From Schistocephalus solidus (Eukaryota > Platyhelminthes > Cestoda > Diphyllobothriidea > Diphyllobothriidae): a stretch of DNA of 64,000 nt. The DNA is taken from NCBI GenBank assembly GCA_017591395.1, contig WEDG01000209.1, positions 28,086 through 92,085 of the forward strand, in the 5' to 3' direction. The stretch's first letter is position 1, and every line of letters begins with the position of its first letter. The position numbers were made by a program, and so were the translations under genes. Of the stretch, positions 20,339 to 33,500 are shown piece after piece. The notes under the pieces were generated by a model. The model saw only the letters and a list, made by a program, of their open reading frames with translations, had not been told where the DNA came from and ran no database searches.

Positions 20339-21130
20339 ACTTAACTGGTGGTCACTTACCTTGGGATCTCCTGCGTGGTTGCAGACGAAGCCTCATTTTG
20401 GAGATGATGAGGTGATGATCCGTCCATACGTCGGTACAGGGGATCGCCTTTGTCACCAGCACGTCCTGTTGGTCACGCCTCCGGACGAGAACATAATCCA
20501 GCAGGTGCCAGTGTCTCGAATGGGGGTGCACCCAGACCGCCTTCTGTCACATCGGGAGGCAGAAGAAGGTGTTGGTCAGGATCAGGCGGTGCTCCGCGTA
20601 GGTTCGTAGGAGAAGGAGACCATTGTCATTGAAGCCGGCGAGACCATGGGGACCAAGCATTCCTCTCCATGTGATATGGTCTGTCCAGACGCGGGTTTAA
20701 AGTCTCCAAGGACAATTAACTTATCCGCCTTCAGCACAGTCACCAGGAGGGCGTGTAGATCCTCGTATAATTTGTTCTTTTCCTCCTCAGAGCTCATCAT
20801 TTGTGGGCGTAGGCGCTCATGGTAGTGGCGAACTTGTCACTTCAGAGCGGCAGGCGGAGGCTGAACAGATGATCATTGCTACCATGCAGCAGACAGGGCA
20901 GTCTTCCCACGATGTCATTCCGGATGGCAAAGGCAAACACCAGCGTCGCGTCGTTCTGCCTGGGGGCGGCCACTGCAGAAGACGGTCTAGCCAGCACACA
21001 CCCCATCCAGCTGACCCTGCTTGGAGAATCGGGCCTTGCTGAGAGCAGTAATGTCCACCTTGTATCGCGTCAGTTCGCGATCGACTATCGCCATCCTCCC
21101 TTCCGGTCGGTTGCTCCTCGGATTGTTTAA
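20339..21130 (-). pseudogene. ZF-LINE AP-endonuclease domain
   Basis: Frame-broken endonuclease. It includes the block VFCSGRPQAERRDAG (near 20965), then [20 protein letters not shown] (20800-20740) and [15 protein letters not shown], where the usual catalytic GDFNARVG is changed to GDFKPASG. Next are a block encoding MHPRS-type text on the reverse of 20520-20560 and DAWTDHHLIIS-type sequence near 20430-20400. It is interrupted at several points. Confidence 0.75.
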
Positions 21131-21477
21131 AAGTGCTCAAACACTCCCGGCTGTTAGTGTAAGTGGGCTCACCCAAGCAATCCGGGGGGTCCCCCGGAGA
21201 GTAAGTTGGGGGAGGGGAGATTGGGAGAAGAGTGGTTGGCATTGTTTCAAGTTTTTCGACCGCGTGCTAGCTACTGTCTGCTGCAGTTGTCGTGATACGC
21301 AGCATTTGCTTAGGGCGCCTTTTCCAGCTCCTTCCCCCAGAAGGGGTAAGCAGTGCTGTCCCTAAATAGGACTGCGGAGTTATAACAGGCGGCTACCGAA
21401 CTCCCCTAAGGGTCACGATTTGGGTTAGTGAGAGAACGATCAATTTGCCTGGGCCGCCTACGTGGTTGCATGTGGCC

Positions 21478-21605
21478 CTCGCCATAGGAATTTTTCGACC
21501 GTGGAGAGAAGAGGGCAGGGCGAGGAGAGAGGGGAAGGGCAGGGAGGAGAGGAAAGGGATGAGGGGAAAGGGGGGAAGGCAGGGGGAAGGGAGCAGACAT
21601 ACTGG
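21478..21605 (-). other. Pyrimidine-rich tract in ZF-LINE 5' UTR
   Basis: On the minus (sense) strand about 125 nt are nearly all C and T, on the plus strand G and A. The plus-strand copy has the same tract at 37375-37570. It lies upstream of the coding region in both copies, so it belongs to the element, perhaps as a promoter or RNA-binding tract. Open frames across it (GK/GE-rich) are artefacts of composition. Confidence 0.75.
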
Positions 21606-21619
21606 GTGTGGAAGCACAC

Positions 21620-22561
21620 GGCAGCTCGACCGTCGATTTCGACGAGGTCCACCGAATGCTCCACACCAGGTGGTGCAGGGACGGTGACTTGCGCGTGAAT
21701 TAGTTTTAAGTGATAGTAGCCTTGCGCTGCAGCTACCGCACTCACTCCTCCTCCCCCACCTGAGCCCGGTGTCAAGACAGAGTCAAGAAGACCGGAGATG
21801 GGAGAGAGCGCAGGTGGCTGGCGCGGCCGGAGTCGCCCCTGGGCGTGCCACCACACCTGGCTCGGATCCCACGGAGTGGGAGTGCCATAAAGGCCACATT
21901 AAGAAGGAGCCATTGCAACCTGACTCTCAGTCCGCCAGTCAGCCACTCCACACAAAACACACATTGGGCTGACCACGTGGTCCGAGTTATCCCGTCAGTT
22001 GGCAACCTTCCAAGCCACGGCTTTTAGCGCACCGTGATAGTTTCAAGCGCTTCCGATTGTTTATAGTGAAGAAAAATACGCTGAGCTCTCGACCTCACGC
22101 TCTCCCCACCCCCACAATCAGACCACTGTCCGAGCCGGTCAGTTGTCTGATGCGGAAGCGGGCGCAGCTGCTGGTGACCTCGTCTACGTGTACTACGTAC
22201 ACGACCTGGCCCCCCAAACACAAGCACCAGGATTCCACACAACAGGGGGTTGAACGGCTTACATCTCACATGTGTGAGATAGCCAGAGGTCACGTTAAGA
22301 AGGAGCCATCGCAGTCTGACTCTCAGACCACCAGTCAGCCACTCCACACAACACACATTGGACTAACTGCGAGGTCTGAGTGTAATTGTCAGTTGGCAAC
22401 CTTCCAACCGCGGCACTCAACGTTACCGCACTCTCTTCTCCTCCCCCACCTGAGCCCGGTCTCATGACACAGTCAAGAAGACCGGAGATGGGAGAGGCCA
22501 CAGGTGGCTGGCGCAGCCGGAGCCGCCCCTGGGCGTGCCACCAGGATCCCACAGAGTGGGG
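21620..22561 (+). repeat. R1 repeat inserted in ZF-LINE 5' UTR, flanked by 10-bp direct repeat
   Basis: GGAAGCACAC occurs at 21610-21619 and 22562-22571, and the flanking sequences together match the uninterrupted 5' UTR of the plus-strand ZF-LINE (about 37320-37370). The ~0.94-kb insert is modular: a 5' module (TCGACCGTCGATTTCGACGA ... TTGCGCGTGAATTAG), module A from about 21735 to 22050, an intervening segment with CGTGTACTACGTACACG, module B at about 22275-22420, and a second copy of the CACCTGAGCCCGGTCTCATG part at 22430-22560. No protein is encoded. The class of mobile element is unknown. Confidence 0.75.
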
Positions 22562-22744
22562 GGAAGCACACACAACACCAGAGACCCTCACCTGGTTTAG
22601 CTCGCCGGTCATGGCGGTTGCCAGGGGTGTGGCCGCAGGGCAGAACCCAGCTTCGAGGAGCCATCGGTGAAAGTTGGGTGCCAGTTAGAGGTGGCCACAG
22701 GAGCATTCACCACATGCACGAGACAAATGAAGCGACCTAATGCT

Positions 22745-25135
22745 ACTTGGGTATTTTCTATTGCACCTTGGTATCAGCATTTTCTGTTTTTTTCTTCATG
22801 TACTTGGTTCGTCTGATTCTCTCACCCGGCCTTCTACATAGTACGGCTTTCAGAAACGGTGGTGTGCGTGTTCCTATCTACCAACCGGTAGCTATGATAC
22901 CCATAGAGAAGTCGATCAATACAGAATTTTGTGAAAGAATATGAAAACACGGTCAGTGGAACAGTATGTGCATTAAGCATCACACGCTACGCTCGCGCAT
23001 CCAAGTGACGCGACCCAGTATCTAATCAAGGACGCACACCGTCACCAGGCCGTTACACCACTGCGAGTTGACTGGTGCAAACTCGGCCTAGTCACAGATA
23101 CTGCTCTCTCCTCCTGCCCCATCGTTTGAGTGCAAAACGGTTAACTAGTTACACTCATAGTTTCTGATGCTGGGCTCCTGTACTGAGTCCGACAGCTCAG
23201 CCCAATACATCCGTCAGTTTTACCTTCTCGAACCCCGATTTTCAACCCAGCATGACAATACATTGCGCGTGAATTAGTTTATAGTGATAGCAGACTTGTA
23301 CTGCATCTACCACACTCATTCCTCTCTCACCCACCAGGATCAAGTTCAAAGACTGCTTTGGAATGCTTGGATATGGGACTGGAAGTTAAACCACCCGTCT
23401 ACGTATGCCTCACACGTCCTGGTCCGTGCACGATAAACCAGGCAGCTAATACGCCTAGTGTTTCAGTGTCGACGCGTTCTTCCTATTTGAAGCTGGAACG
23501 CGAATACTGGCCTCCATTCGAGAGTTGCTTAAATATTAAATCAGACATTTATTTTGCCATGGTGACCCCGACATTTCACCTGTGCTGAGCATATTTGAGA
23601 ACACCAGGGTTGCTAGGTTCAGCAAACCAAACCAACTTCTAATCCTCCAGGTAGAATTAACATCCTCATAATAATATGGAGGCTGATAGCCCGGACAACG
23701 GTTGAACGGTTCATATACTGATAGGGGTAATTTAATGGCAATCGTTCGATTCTACCCATTTCCAACAGCTACTTGTAGATGGAGTTTTTCTGAAAAACGC
23801 CTGATAACCTTTGATTTGAATAAGTAACCAGTGATCTTATTTTTAAACTTATTCAAATAGCTGATAAGAAATTGGCTGCTTTGAGTATTTTCGTGAAAAC
23901 GTAGAAGACATGGCATGCTCGCTGGCGTTTAAAATTCGCTATTATTACTCTTACATCAAAGACAAACAGGGTTATTCTATTTAAACAAGACCGGCGAAGA
24001 AGTTCTGACCATATGAAATCCACTTTACTTATTCTGTACGAGCTAGCCTGAATCGACTTCTTTGCAAGAAGCTCAAGCTCGTTAAGGAAATATCAGCTGG
24101 TTGATTTTGCTGCAGCTTATCCAAATATCCACTAAAGACTGAAAGGGCCAGACTTATCTGTCATCGCTCTTTTCAGCACTCACAGCCAGGGATCTTCGCT
24201 TTTTCGTAACACCAACTTATGCGATTTATACCTCCGTGTATAAAAAGTTTCAAGTTCGGGCCATTCTGACAAGCAAGTAAGTGAATGAACGCTTTAGAAG
24301 CTAGCCACAAAAGTTTGTTGAAGGTCAACAAGTACCACTGTGTACCAGAACAGTGTTGCGCAAGCCCCAGTCGATCACTAATATAGTGGATGATCATGGA
24401 TCTGATCGAAAATATTTATCGTATGGGTCACAGTTGTGAGGAGCTATTGCAACCTGACCTTCAGTCTAGTTGCGCCCTTACTTGGCAGCTTTCCAACTCA
24501 CGACTTTTAGGGTGTGGTGATACATGTATAGAGCCTCACTCTAGTAGTAAACAGCTGCAAGACCGATTTAGGCTGAGTGGAAATGACTTTTGGCGCAGAG
24601 GCTGGTTTAGCGCGACAGCCCCATCTTAAGCTGGTCATGCGCATGTCTGTTCCTTTTAGGTTTATCGCAACGTAGTAGCCTTTCTTGAAGAAGGGGAACG
24701 CTTCGGGAGAAAGGAACGGGAAGACTCAAATTTCCCGATTTCCAGGCATAATTATGGTCTTTCTACTATTTTATTTTCGGGTTTGGTGGGTTACCTGTAG
24801 TCTTATGGAGTAAAGCCATCTTGCAGTGAGAAGGACATCTTTATGCCAGCTAGACAACCGTTAGTAGCCATTAGAAGTGAAAATGCGAGTCCCAGGAAGT
24901 AATTGAACAGAAGTAGACACGATCGCTGCGACAATAAATTTATTTGCCCCAAGTTTCAGCTTCAAGCTGGAATCCGAAACGTCAGAAAAATAACGTATTA
25001 TCCCAGCGGTAGTGTCTACTGGTTTGCAGTTAGTAGGTGTATTCAACAACGTAATCCTGAGGTGCGGCAAGGACGCCCGCAGGCCGCCCTATCAACCCAT
25101 ATTTTCGCCCTCTAAAGCTCCAATATGGCGTACAA
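22745..25135. other. Mostly unrecognised sequence with two small R1 fragments
   Basis: No gene recognised. R1-like pieces occur at 23262-23340 (TTGCGCGTGAATTAGTTTAT ... CTACCACACTCATTCCTC) and 24430-24535 (GAGGAGCTATTGCAACCTGA ... TTTCCAACTCACGACTTTTA). The rest is AT-rich with short open frames. Confidence 0.55.
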
Positions 25136-25139
25136 ACCA

Positions 25140-26320
25140 GAGGCTATGCTTGTAATGCCAAATAGGAATGCACAAAGAAAACTGGCCGAGCACCGGATCA
25201 TTTTGTTTATTAATCTCGATTTTTGAGCTCACCAAGGCTAATAGCAACAACAGAAAAAGGTCACATAGGGGTACAAGCCAATCAATGAAAAATGACGTGG
25301 ATTTAGAGGCAACTGCCCAGGGTTCTGTATGCCAGCGCCAGATCAATTTATCGAGTGATTGAGTTCCTATCTGAGGACCAAGCTTCAATCAGTTCTCGGC
25401 TTGTTTTGGTTACGGTATGGGTGACTATAATGGCGGCTGCAAAGTTGAACTCATGAACCACTTCGTAGGTATGGGCAGCCACTTGCGACGATTCGTCGCC
25501 CATCGAGCAGTCAACTCATGCTCCATCTACGCACGATCTGAGCGTGCGTCCAGTCTGACCTGTGCAGTTAAAAGGACTGTTTAGGCACGTGATGTGATAC
25601 ACCACTCCAGATTGCTCCTTGGGATTTATTTGGTCTTTGAGTTTCCTGATCCCCTTGCGCACGGAGGCTTTGGACCGGTGTTCAATTCCAGTTTTGAGAA
25701 CATCCACTTTGCCAGAGTATAGGTAGGGCTGTACTTTAAGGCAACAATTGGCCGCAGTGGGACATTTGACTTATGGATTTTTCAAGGACCATAAAAAGAA
25801 GCCAGAACAGGGTCCGTTACATTCAGTTGGCGCCATTCATTGTGCGTGATCACACTCTTGAACCAATATTCTCTAAGTAGTTTATTCAACCGATCGACTG
25901 CTGCTTTGACCTGTGAGATCTTCACTGGTCTGTAAAATTCTCTGTCATCGAAAAGAGTCTTAGCTTTCTCATGTAGTTTTTTTCGGTTCATAAGGACAGT
26001 TGTTGGTCCCTTATCAGCGGACAGAGTGGTAATTTTGTCGACCCTCTTCAGTTACTACATAGCTCTTGACTCACTCTGCGAAATATATCGGGTTGGTTTG
26101 GGCGCCAGCAGCAAAAACGTAACACGTTGTCCGATGGCGTTTTTTGTCGTAGGTAGTTTCCGTTCTCACTAGCATAGCTTCTAGAACTGCGGTGAAACCG
26201 ACTGGGTCAGCATCTGTGGTGTTAAAACAAGGTCGAGACCGTAGCACTCGTAGCGCTGTATTGTTAGCCGTTTCGACCAGAGGCTGTGAACCAAATGACC
26301 CGATAACCCAGGTGTTCTTC
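25140..26320 (-). mobile_element. Penelope-like element with internal RT deletion
   Basis: On the minus strand the order is: upstream blocks DADPVGFTAVLEAMLVR (about 26225-26175) and KITTLSADKGPTTVLMNRKK (about 26040-25980); FDDREFYRPVKISQVKAAV (25960-25900); DPVLASFYGP, then in another frame KIHKSNVPLRPIVALKYSPT (about 25785-25725). The reading then jumps directly to the GIY-YIG region RKLKDQINPKEQSGVVYHIT (about 25660-25600) and GQTGRTLRSCVDGA, and ends with a diverged IEAW.SD-type block (about 25395-25370) and tail. The RT palm, including any YADD block, is deleted. The retained ends show it is a PLE and not autonomous. Confidence 0.88.
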
Positions 26321-26324
26321 TGTC

Positions 26325-27500
26325 AAATGAGGAAAGCTCACTGTTGAAAAATAAACAACTTGAAGGTTGAAAAGATTTCGGTAAATTTGACATGAAAAGC
26401 GCCCCTCCTTGTTGGAAAATTTAGTAAGCAGCTGGTTTTTGGGGAAGATGGCTACTGTAATTAAATTACAAAGCGATTGAACCGAGGAAAGTAGGAACGT
26501 TGCACCTGAAAGTTATCGAATTTATCAGGCGTTCTCCAATCCGAAGAATGGACAGATGTTGGTACACTTGAATCCCAGGGCAGACTCAGCAGGTACGAGA
26601 ACGCAGATTACAATGAAAAAGAAAATAAACAAACAGTTAGCGGTTGTAGTCAGCAAAAAACCACAAAAATGAAAAGCAACATAATATGCTCCTTAAACTA
26701 AGGAGGGCTAAAAAACCAGAAGGTTCAACCTGGCAGCTCCGGGAAAAGCCACCTAATTATATTTGTCGTGGAAGATAGTATTAAAATCCGGCTTTTCGAA
26801 TTCGAAAAACTAGGAGATGTTCCTAAGGATATTCCCTGTCTTAGTTGTCTGAAGTAAACTGCAGGAAAATTTAAAGCTTACTGGAATGCGGGTACAAGGG
26901 TTGCGTAGAGCTACGGTAAAGAGTACCTGAACAAGATATCCTTGTGTCAAAACTCCTCACAAATTCATCAAGTTCTCTGATGCGGTCTCCAAGTTTGTAA
27001 ACAAAAAAAACAGATTAATGTATTAAAACTGCAGCCAGTTATAAGACCTGCTTGAACTGTCCAAAGATTGAGAACAAATCCCATTTCAGTTTGGGTTCTT
27101 GCTGTAGGAAAAAGCAGGCGATTCTGTGTCTGCTAACCACATGCTACAGTCTGTCTTGTTTATATCAAATGTAATCGATCACAACCCGGCAAGGTTGCTG
27201 TTTTATATTTGTCAGTTTGAAAGTCTCGGAAAACGACGTCGACCGTGTGCTCCGCAGCATGCTGAGTGCAGGATGGTGACTTGGGCAGCATCATGCGCAC
27301 TCTACCTCTCCCAAATCAACCGTGCCCTGTGGCAACTCAAAGTTCAGATGATCAGAAGCAGTCTCCGTCATTGCGGGGCAGGATCGGGTGAGGTCAAGGT
27401 GTTTATGGGCTGGTAGGGTGAAGTGCGATGGTCAGGTATGGTTTGCGCAGTCATACCGCCAATTTGCTTGGAGGCATATATAGCTTAATGAACACATGCT
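26325..27500. other. No recognised feature
   Basis: AT-rich sequence left of the tandem array. Short open frames only. Confidence 0.5.
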
Positions 27501-27502
27501 CT

Positions 27503-30500
27503 CTGTTGTCAAAATTTTCATCCCAGACTCTCTCACTTTCACCCATCTACCACAGCATTCACGTGAACCAGCTCCACCGTCGTACTTCCTTATGCTGCCC
27601 CGACGTTCTTAAAAGTAATTCAGGCCTCCAGTTCAATGACATTGCACTGAATGGATACACGCCATTGCCAGTCTTTTCACTAGCATGTCACTAGCCCAAT
27701 CCCCGTCTGTAAAGGTCCTGGCGTGTAGTCTTGTCTGTTTACACTACAGCGTAGACACTCCAACTCCAGCTGCATTCCCATTCCTCCTCCTCCTCCTCGT
27801 CGATGGTGGTGGTGGTCAGCATGCTCTTCATATGAAGACTCCTCAAGAGTACGCACGTGCCAGCCATTCAACTGTAGCAGCTGCAGCCTACCCGCTGTTT
27901 GCACTTGCGCTCCACATCGACCATCGCCGATCTCGGGAGTATCGCATTCACCAAACCTGCTAACAAGCGCCAGGATGTTCTGCCTTCCAACTCCCTCCGA
28001 TCCGCTCCTGCTGCTGTGGCATCTCTACAGCCAAATGCTCATACCGCATTCGCGCTTGCAGGAGGCAGCAGACCTCCGACGCACCGCTCTCCTCTCAATT
28101 CCAACCTACTGACTCACACGGACTGACACCTTGGTCTCTCCCTTTTCAACTCCTCCAACACACCTTCTTCAGCTTCATCCACCACGCCGGCCTTCCCTTT
28201 TGGCGCAGACTCCATGTTCTCTCAACTGCACCTACCAAACTCCGATGAGGGTACTACCAACAGCAGTCACCGGAGACTATACCTGATGCATGACGTCACT
28301 GAGGGCCTCCACTGGTTTCTCGGGTGCATTTCGTCCTCATCAACACTGCCAGCCACGTTCAACGCCACCACCAGTCGACTACCCCTTACAGACTACTCAA
28401 CGCAGTTCACACTGCATCTGCGAAACAGCACCATCTCCGAAACTCCAGACCCTCAGTCAGAAGTCCTCCTCCTTCCATCGCCTTCTGTGATGCACTTACT
28501 GACGCCCTCCTCATCCCCGAAGTCTAGCTAAACGCCGCCACCTACCGAAATCCTGATCTTCTAATGATAGGCGAAGCACTCGCATCTCCATGAGTCCTGG
28601 CGCCGATTACGCGCGCATCCAACCTCCTCTTCAGAAATATGCCCACTGCTACTCATATTTCTCATGTATCCCCGACGGAACAGCAAATCGGTAACCGTGA
28701 GGTGACCAGCCGCATAAACAACCCGAGTAGCTCTAATCGGAGTGAATTTGTCGGTGGCCGAGGACACAGGAACGATGTCTAACTGTTAGTGCAACAGGCG
28801 GACAAATCATCACCTCTTGTTTACAGCTTACGGTGGTGTTGGCATCCACAATTTCGGACAGGTTGGTCTGCCTCGGAAGACACGCAAACTCGACGCCGGA
28901 TCCTGCGGAGTAAATTGCCTTTGGGCTGCTTCCAGAGTCGCAGACCCAATGGCGTATCCTCTGGTTGAGCCTAATCAGGCAGAGCGGTTGGAAAGTAAAG
29001 GCTTTCGACCACTGCTCGGAGCTGCCTCAAAAAAGACACCATAGGTAGTAGTCTGTGATTGCACGGGATACTTGCAGCGCTCCATTTGTCCTCAGAAGTA
29101 GACACATTCTCAAGGTCCCAAACTACTCTACCAGACTGAAGTGGGTTCGGCAAATGCGTACGGTCAACTTGGAAAGTGTTCGAAAGTATGGAGAGCCTAA
29201 TCTAGACGCCATGCCGATTTCGCACATTAACCGAAACTAAACTTGCGGATCATAGCATGTGGTAGAAGGGCTCGGAAAACCCAAAAACACAAGACTGTAG
29301 GCTAGCACATTTATAATGTAAGGCACGATACTCGCGCCTGGCAGCAGCAAGTCCTTCGAAAGATCATCGACTGAGGTCCGGTTTCGTTGGCTTCCAAAGA
29401 GTACCGACTTCCAAATACATTCTTCGTCGTAAAGAGTCCTGTAATGAAAGATTGTTGTTGCTTGTTTTACTAAAAGAACTTTCATGCGGCGCGGGTAAAT
29501 GTCCACATAGGCAGTCTTGCCTATAAAATTGTCGTACGGCAATGCAACCTTCGAAAAGCAAGACAGAGCTGCGCGAGCACCTGACACGAGCAATGTAATT
29601 AAGTCACAGTTCGCTGCAAAGGGTAGGGTAGTTAATTTTTGAATACATGCCGAGAAAAACCCTCACGACACAAAGCCAATCCTGTAGAAGGGGATTAATT
29701 TACAACAGCCGGTTGTCCTGTGCGTCTCATCCAAACTACCGTACCCTGTACTTCTCACCTGCATGTGCACTCATAAGATGCTAGATCGATGTGACAGAAA
29801 GGCTGGCCTCTTGCCGGTGTTGCATGCACGCATGCGCACGCATTCATGGTGCCCGCACCTCCGGAGGCTTAGGGGTATGTAGCCTTCAGCCCTGCGCCTT
29901 CCTTCCTTCCTTCACCGCAGTTATTGCTTCTCTCGCTTTTCAAACCTTGCTACTGTGAACCTGAGGCGGCAGCACTCTTCTTTCCCGCTGGCTCCTTCTA
30001 CTATTCATCCAGTACACTTCTGCCAGAAGCCATATTTCGCTGTCACAAACATGCTCCCTCTTACCTGCCTAGGCAGCATGTCCACTCGGGGGTTGTGCGA
30101 TCCGTCCCAAAACTTTCACCTAATCCAGTGGCCGAACTCTCCATTGAACTAAGTCTTTTCATGCATGCTCCTTCCACACAGTGGTCCGTCTCCACGACAC
30201 GCGCGTAACCCTATCATCTCAATTGGTTGGCGAGCGAAACCCGTTGTCTGTTGTCAAAATCGCATCCCAGCCTCCTTCACTTTCACCCATCTACAACAAC
30301 AGCATTCACGTGAGCCAGCTCCACCGTCGTACTTCCTTACGCTGCCCCGACGTTCTTAAAAGTAATTCAGGCCTCCAGTTCAATGACATTGCACTGAATG
30401 GATACACGCCATTGCCAGTCTTTTCACTAGCATGTCACTAGCCCAATCCCCGTCTGTAAAGGTCCTGGCGTGTAGTCTTGTCTGTTTACACTACAGCGTA

Positions 30501-33500
30501 GACACTCCAACTCCAGCTGCATTCCCATTCCTCCTCCTCCTCCTCGTCGATGGTGGTGGTGGTCAGCATGCTCTTCATATGAAGACTCCTCAAGAGTACG
30601 CACGTGCCAGCCATTCAACTGTAGCAGCTGCAGCCTACCCGCTGTTTGCACTTGCGCTCCACATCGACCATCGCCGATCTCGGGAGTATCGCCTTCACCA
30701 AACCTGCTAACAAGCGCCAGGATGTTCTGCCTTCCAACTCCCTCCGATCCGCTCCTGCTGCTGTGGCATCTCTACTGCCAAATGCTCATACCGCATTCGC
30801 GCTTGCAGGAGGCAGCAGACCACCGACGCACCGCTCTCCTCTCAATTCCAACCTACTGACTCACACGGACTGACACCTTGGTCTCTCCCTTTTCAACTCC
30901 TCCAACACACCTTCTTCAGCTTCATCCACCACGCCGGCCTTCCCTTTTGGCGCAGACTCCATGTTCTCTCAACTGCACCTACCAAACTCCGATGAGGGTA
31001 CTACCAACAGCAGTCACCGGAGACTATACCTGATGCATGACGTCACTGAGGGCCTCCACTGGTTTCTCGGGTGCATTTCGTCCTCATCAACACTGCCAGC
31101 CACGTTCAACGCCACCACCAGTCGGCTATCCCTTACAGACTACTCAACGCAGTTCACACTGCATCTGCGAAACAGCACCATCTCCGAAACTCCAGACCCT
31201 CAGTCAGAAGTCCTCCTCCTTCCATCGCCTTCTGTGATGCACTTACTGACGCCCTCCTCATCCCCGAAGTCTAGCTAAACGCCGCCACCTACCGAAATCC
31301 TGATCTTCTAATGATAGGCGAAGCACTCGCATCTCCATGAGTCCTGGCGCCGATTACGCGCGCATCCAACCTCCTCTTCAGAAATATGCCCACTGCTACT
31401 CATATTTCTCATGTATCCCCGACGGAACAGCAAATCGGTAACCGTGAGGTGACCAGCCGCATAAACAACCCGAGTAGCTCTAGTCGGAGTGAATTTGTCG
31501 GTGGCCGAGGACACAGGAACGATGTCTAACTGTTAGTGCAACAGGCGGACAAATCATCACCTCTTGTTTACAGCTTACGGTGGTGTTGGCATCCACAATT
31601 TCGGACAGGTTGGTCTGCCTCGGAAGACACGCAAACTCGACGCCGGATCCTGCGGAGTAAATTACCTTTGGGCTGCTTCCAGAGTCGCAGACCCAATGGC
31701 GTATCCTCTGGTTGAGCCTAATCAGGCAGAGCGGTTGGAAAGTAAAGGCTTTCGACAACTGCTCGGAGCTGCCTCAAAAAAGACACCATAGGTAGTAGTC
31801 TGTGATTGCACGGGATACTTGCAGCGCTCCATTTGTCCTCAGAAGTAGAAACATTCTCAAGGTCCCAAACTACTCTACCAGACTGAAGTGGGCTCGGCAA
31901 ATGCGTACGGTCAACTTGGAAAGTGTTCGAAAGTATGGAGAGCCTAATCTAGACGCCATGCCGATTTCGCACATTAACCGAAACTAAACTTGCGGATCAT
32001 AGCATGTGGTAGAAGGGCTCGGAAAACCCAAAAACACAAGACTGTAGGCTAGCACATTTATAATGTAAGGCACGATACTCGCGCCTGGCAGCAGCAAGTC
32101 CTTCGAAAGATCATCGACTGAGGTCCGGTTTCGTTGGCTTCCAAAGAGTACCGACTTCCAAATACATTCTTCGTCGTAAAGAGTCCTGTAATGAAAGATT
32201 GTTGTTGCTTGTTTTACTAAAAGAACTTTCATGCGGCGCGGGTAAATGTCCACATAGGCAGTCTTGCCTATAAAATTGTCGTACGGCAATGCAACCTTCG
32301 AAAAGCAAGACAGAGCTGCGCGAGCACCTGACACGAGCAATGTAATTAAGTCACAGTTCGCTGCAAAGGGTAGGGTAGTTAATTTTTGAATACATGCCGA
32401 GAAAAACCCTCACGACACAAAGCCAATCCTGTAGAAGGGGATTAATTTACAACAGCCGGTTGTCCTGTGCGTCTCATCCAAACTACCGTACCCTGTACTT
32501 CTCACCTGCATGTGCACTCATAAGATGCTAGATCGATGTGACAGAAAGGCTGGCCTCTTGCCGGTGTTGCATGCACGCATGCGCACGCATTCATGGTGCC
32601 CGCACCTCCGGAGGCTTAGGGGTATGTAGCCTTCAGCCCTGCGCCTTCCTTCCTTCCTTCACCGCAGTTATTGCTTCTCTCGCTTTTCAAACCTTGCTAC
32701 TGTGAACCTGAGGCGGCAGCACTCTTCTTTCCCGCTGGCTCCTTCTACTATTCATCCAGTACACTTCTGCCAGAAGCCATATTTCGCTGTCACAAACATG
32801 CTCCCTCTTACCTGCCTAGGCAGCATGTCCACTCGGGGGTTGTGCGATCCTTCCCAAAACTTTCACCTAATCCAGTGGCCGAACTCTCCATTGAACTAAG
32901 TCTTTTCATGCATGCTCCTTCCACACAGTGGTCCGTCTCCACGACACGCGCGTAACCCTATCATCTCAATTGGTTGGCGAGCGAAACCCGTTGTCTGTTG
33001 TCAAAATCTCATACCAGCCTCCTTCACTTTCACCCATCTACAACAACAGCATTCACGTGAGCCAGCTCCACCGTCGTACTTCCTTACGCTGCCCCGACGT
33101 TCTTAAAAGTAATTCAGGCCTCCAGTTCAATGACATTGCACTGAATGGATACACGCCATTGCCAGTCTTTTCACTAGCATGTCACTAGCCCAATCCCCGT
33201 CTGTAAAGGTCCTGGCGTGTAGTCTTGTCTGTTTACACTACAGCGTAGACACTCCAACTCCAGCTGCATTCCCATTCCTCCTCCTCCTCCTCGTCGATGG
33301 TGGTGGTGGTCAGCATGCTCTTCATATGAAGACTCCTCAAGAGTACGCACGTGCCAGCCATTCAACTGTAGCAGCTGCAGCCTACCCGCTGTTTGCACTT
33401 GCGCTCCACATCGACCATCGCCGATCTCGGGAGTATCGCATTCACCAAACCTGCTAACAAGCGCCAGGATGTTCTGCCTTCCAACTCCCTCCGATCCGCT

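Larger units (their letters stand above)
17237..22740 (-). mobile_element. ZF-LINE: non-LTR retrotransposon with C-terminal C2H2 fingers
   Basis: Read on the minus strand: 5' UTR (about 22740-21140, interrupted by an R1 insert), AP-endonuclease (about 21130-20339), linker and RT (20332-18422), C-terminal region and five zinc-finger-like units (18112-17260). A second copy of the same family lies on the plus strand at 37195-41255. Both share the pyrimidine-rich 5' UTR tract, protein order and stop-region wording (LYDN.R). Numerous stops and frameshifts show this copy is defective. I recognise the family as common in diphyllobothriid tapeworms from memory; I do not assign a clade. Confidence 0.88.

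Noticed and set aside
21393..21856. Several overlapping 75-130-codon frames on both strands
   Set aside because: They result from the stop-poor purine/pyrimidine tract of the ZF-LINE 5' UTR and an R1 module.
28214..28531. 105-codon frame repeated in each 2.75-kb unit
   Set aside because: Ser/Thr/Pro-rich low-complexity reading; repeated because the units are near-identical.
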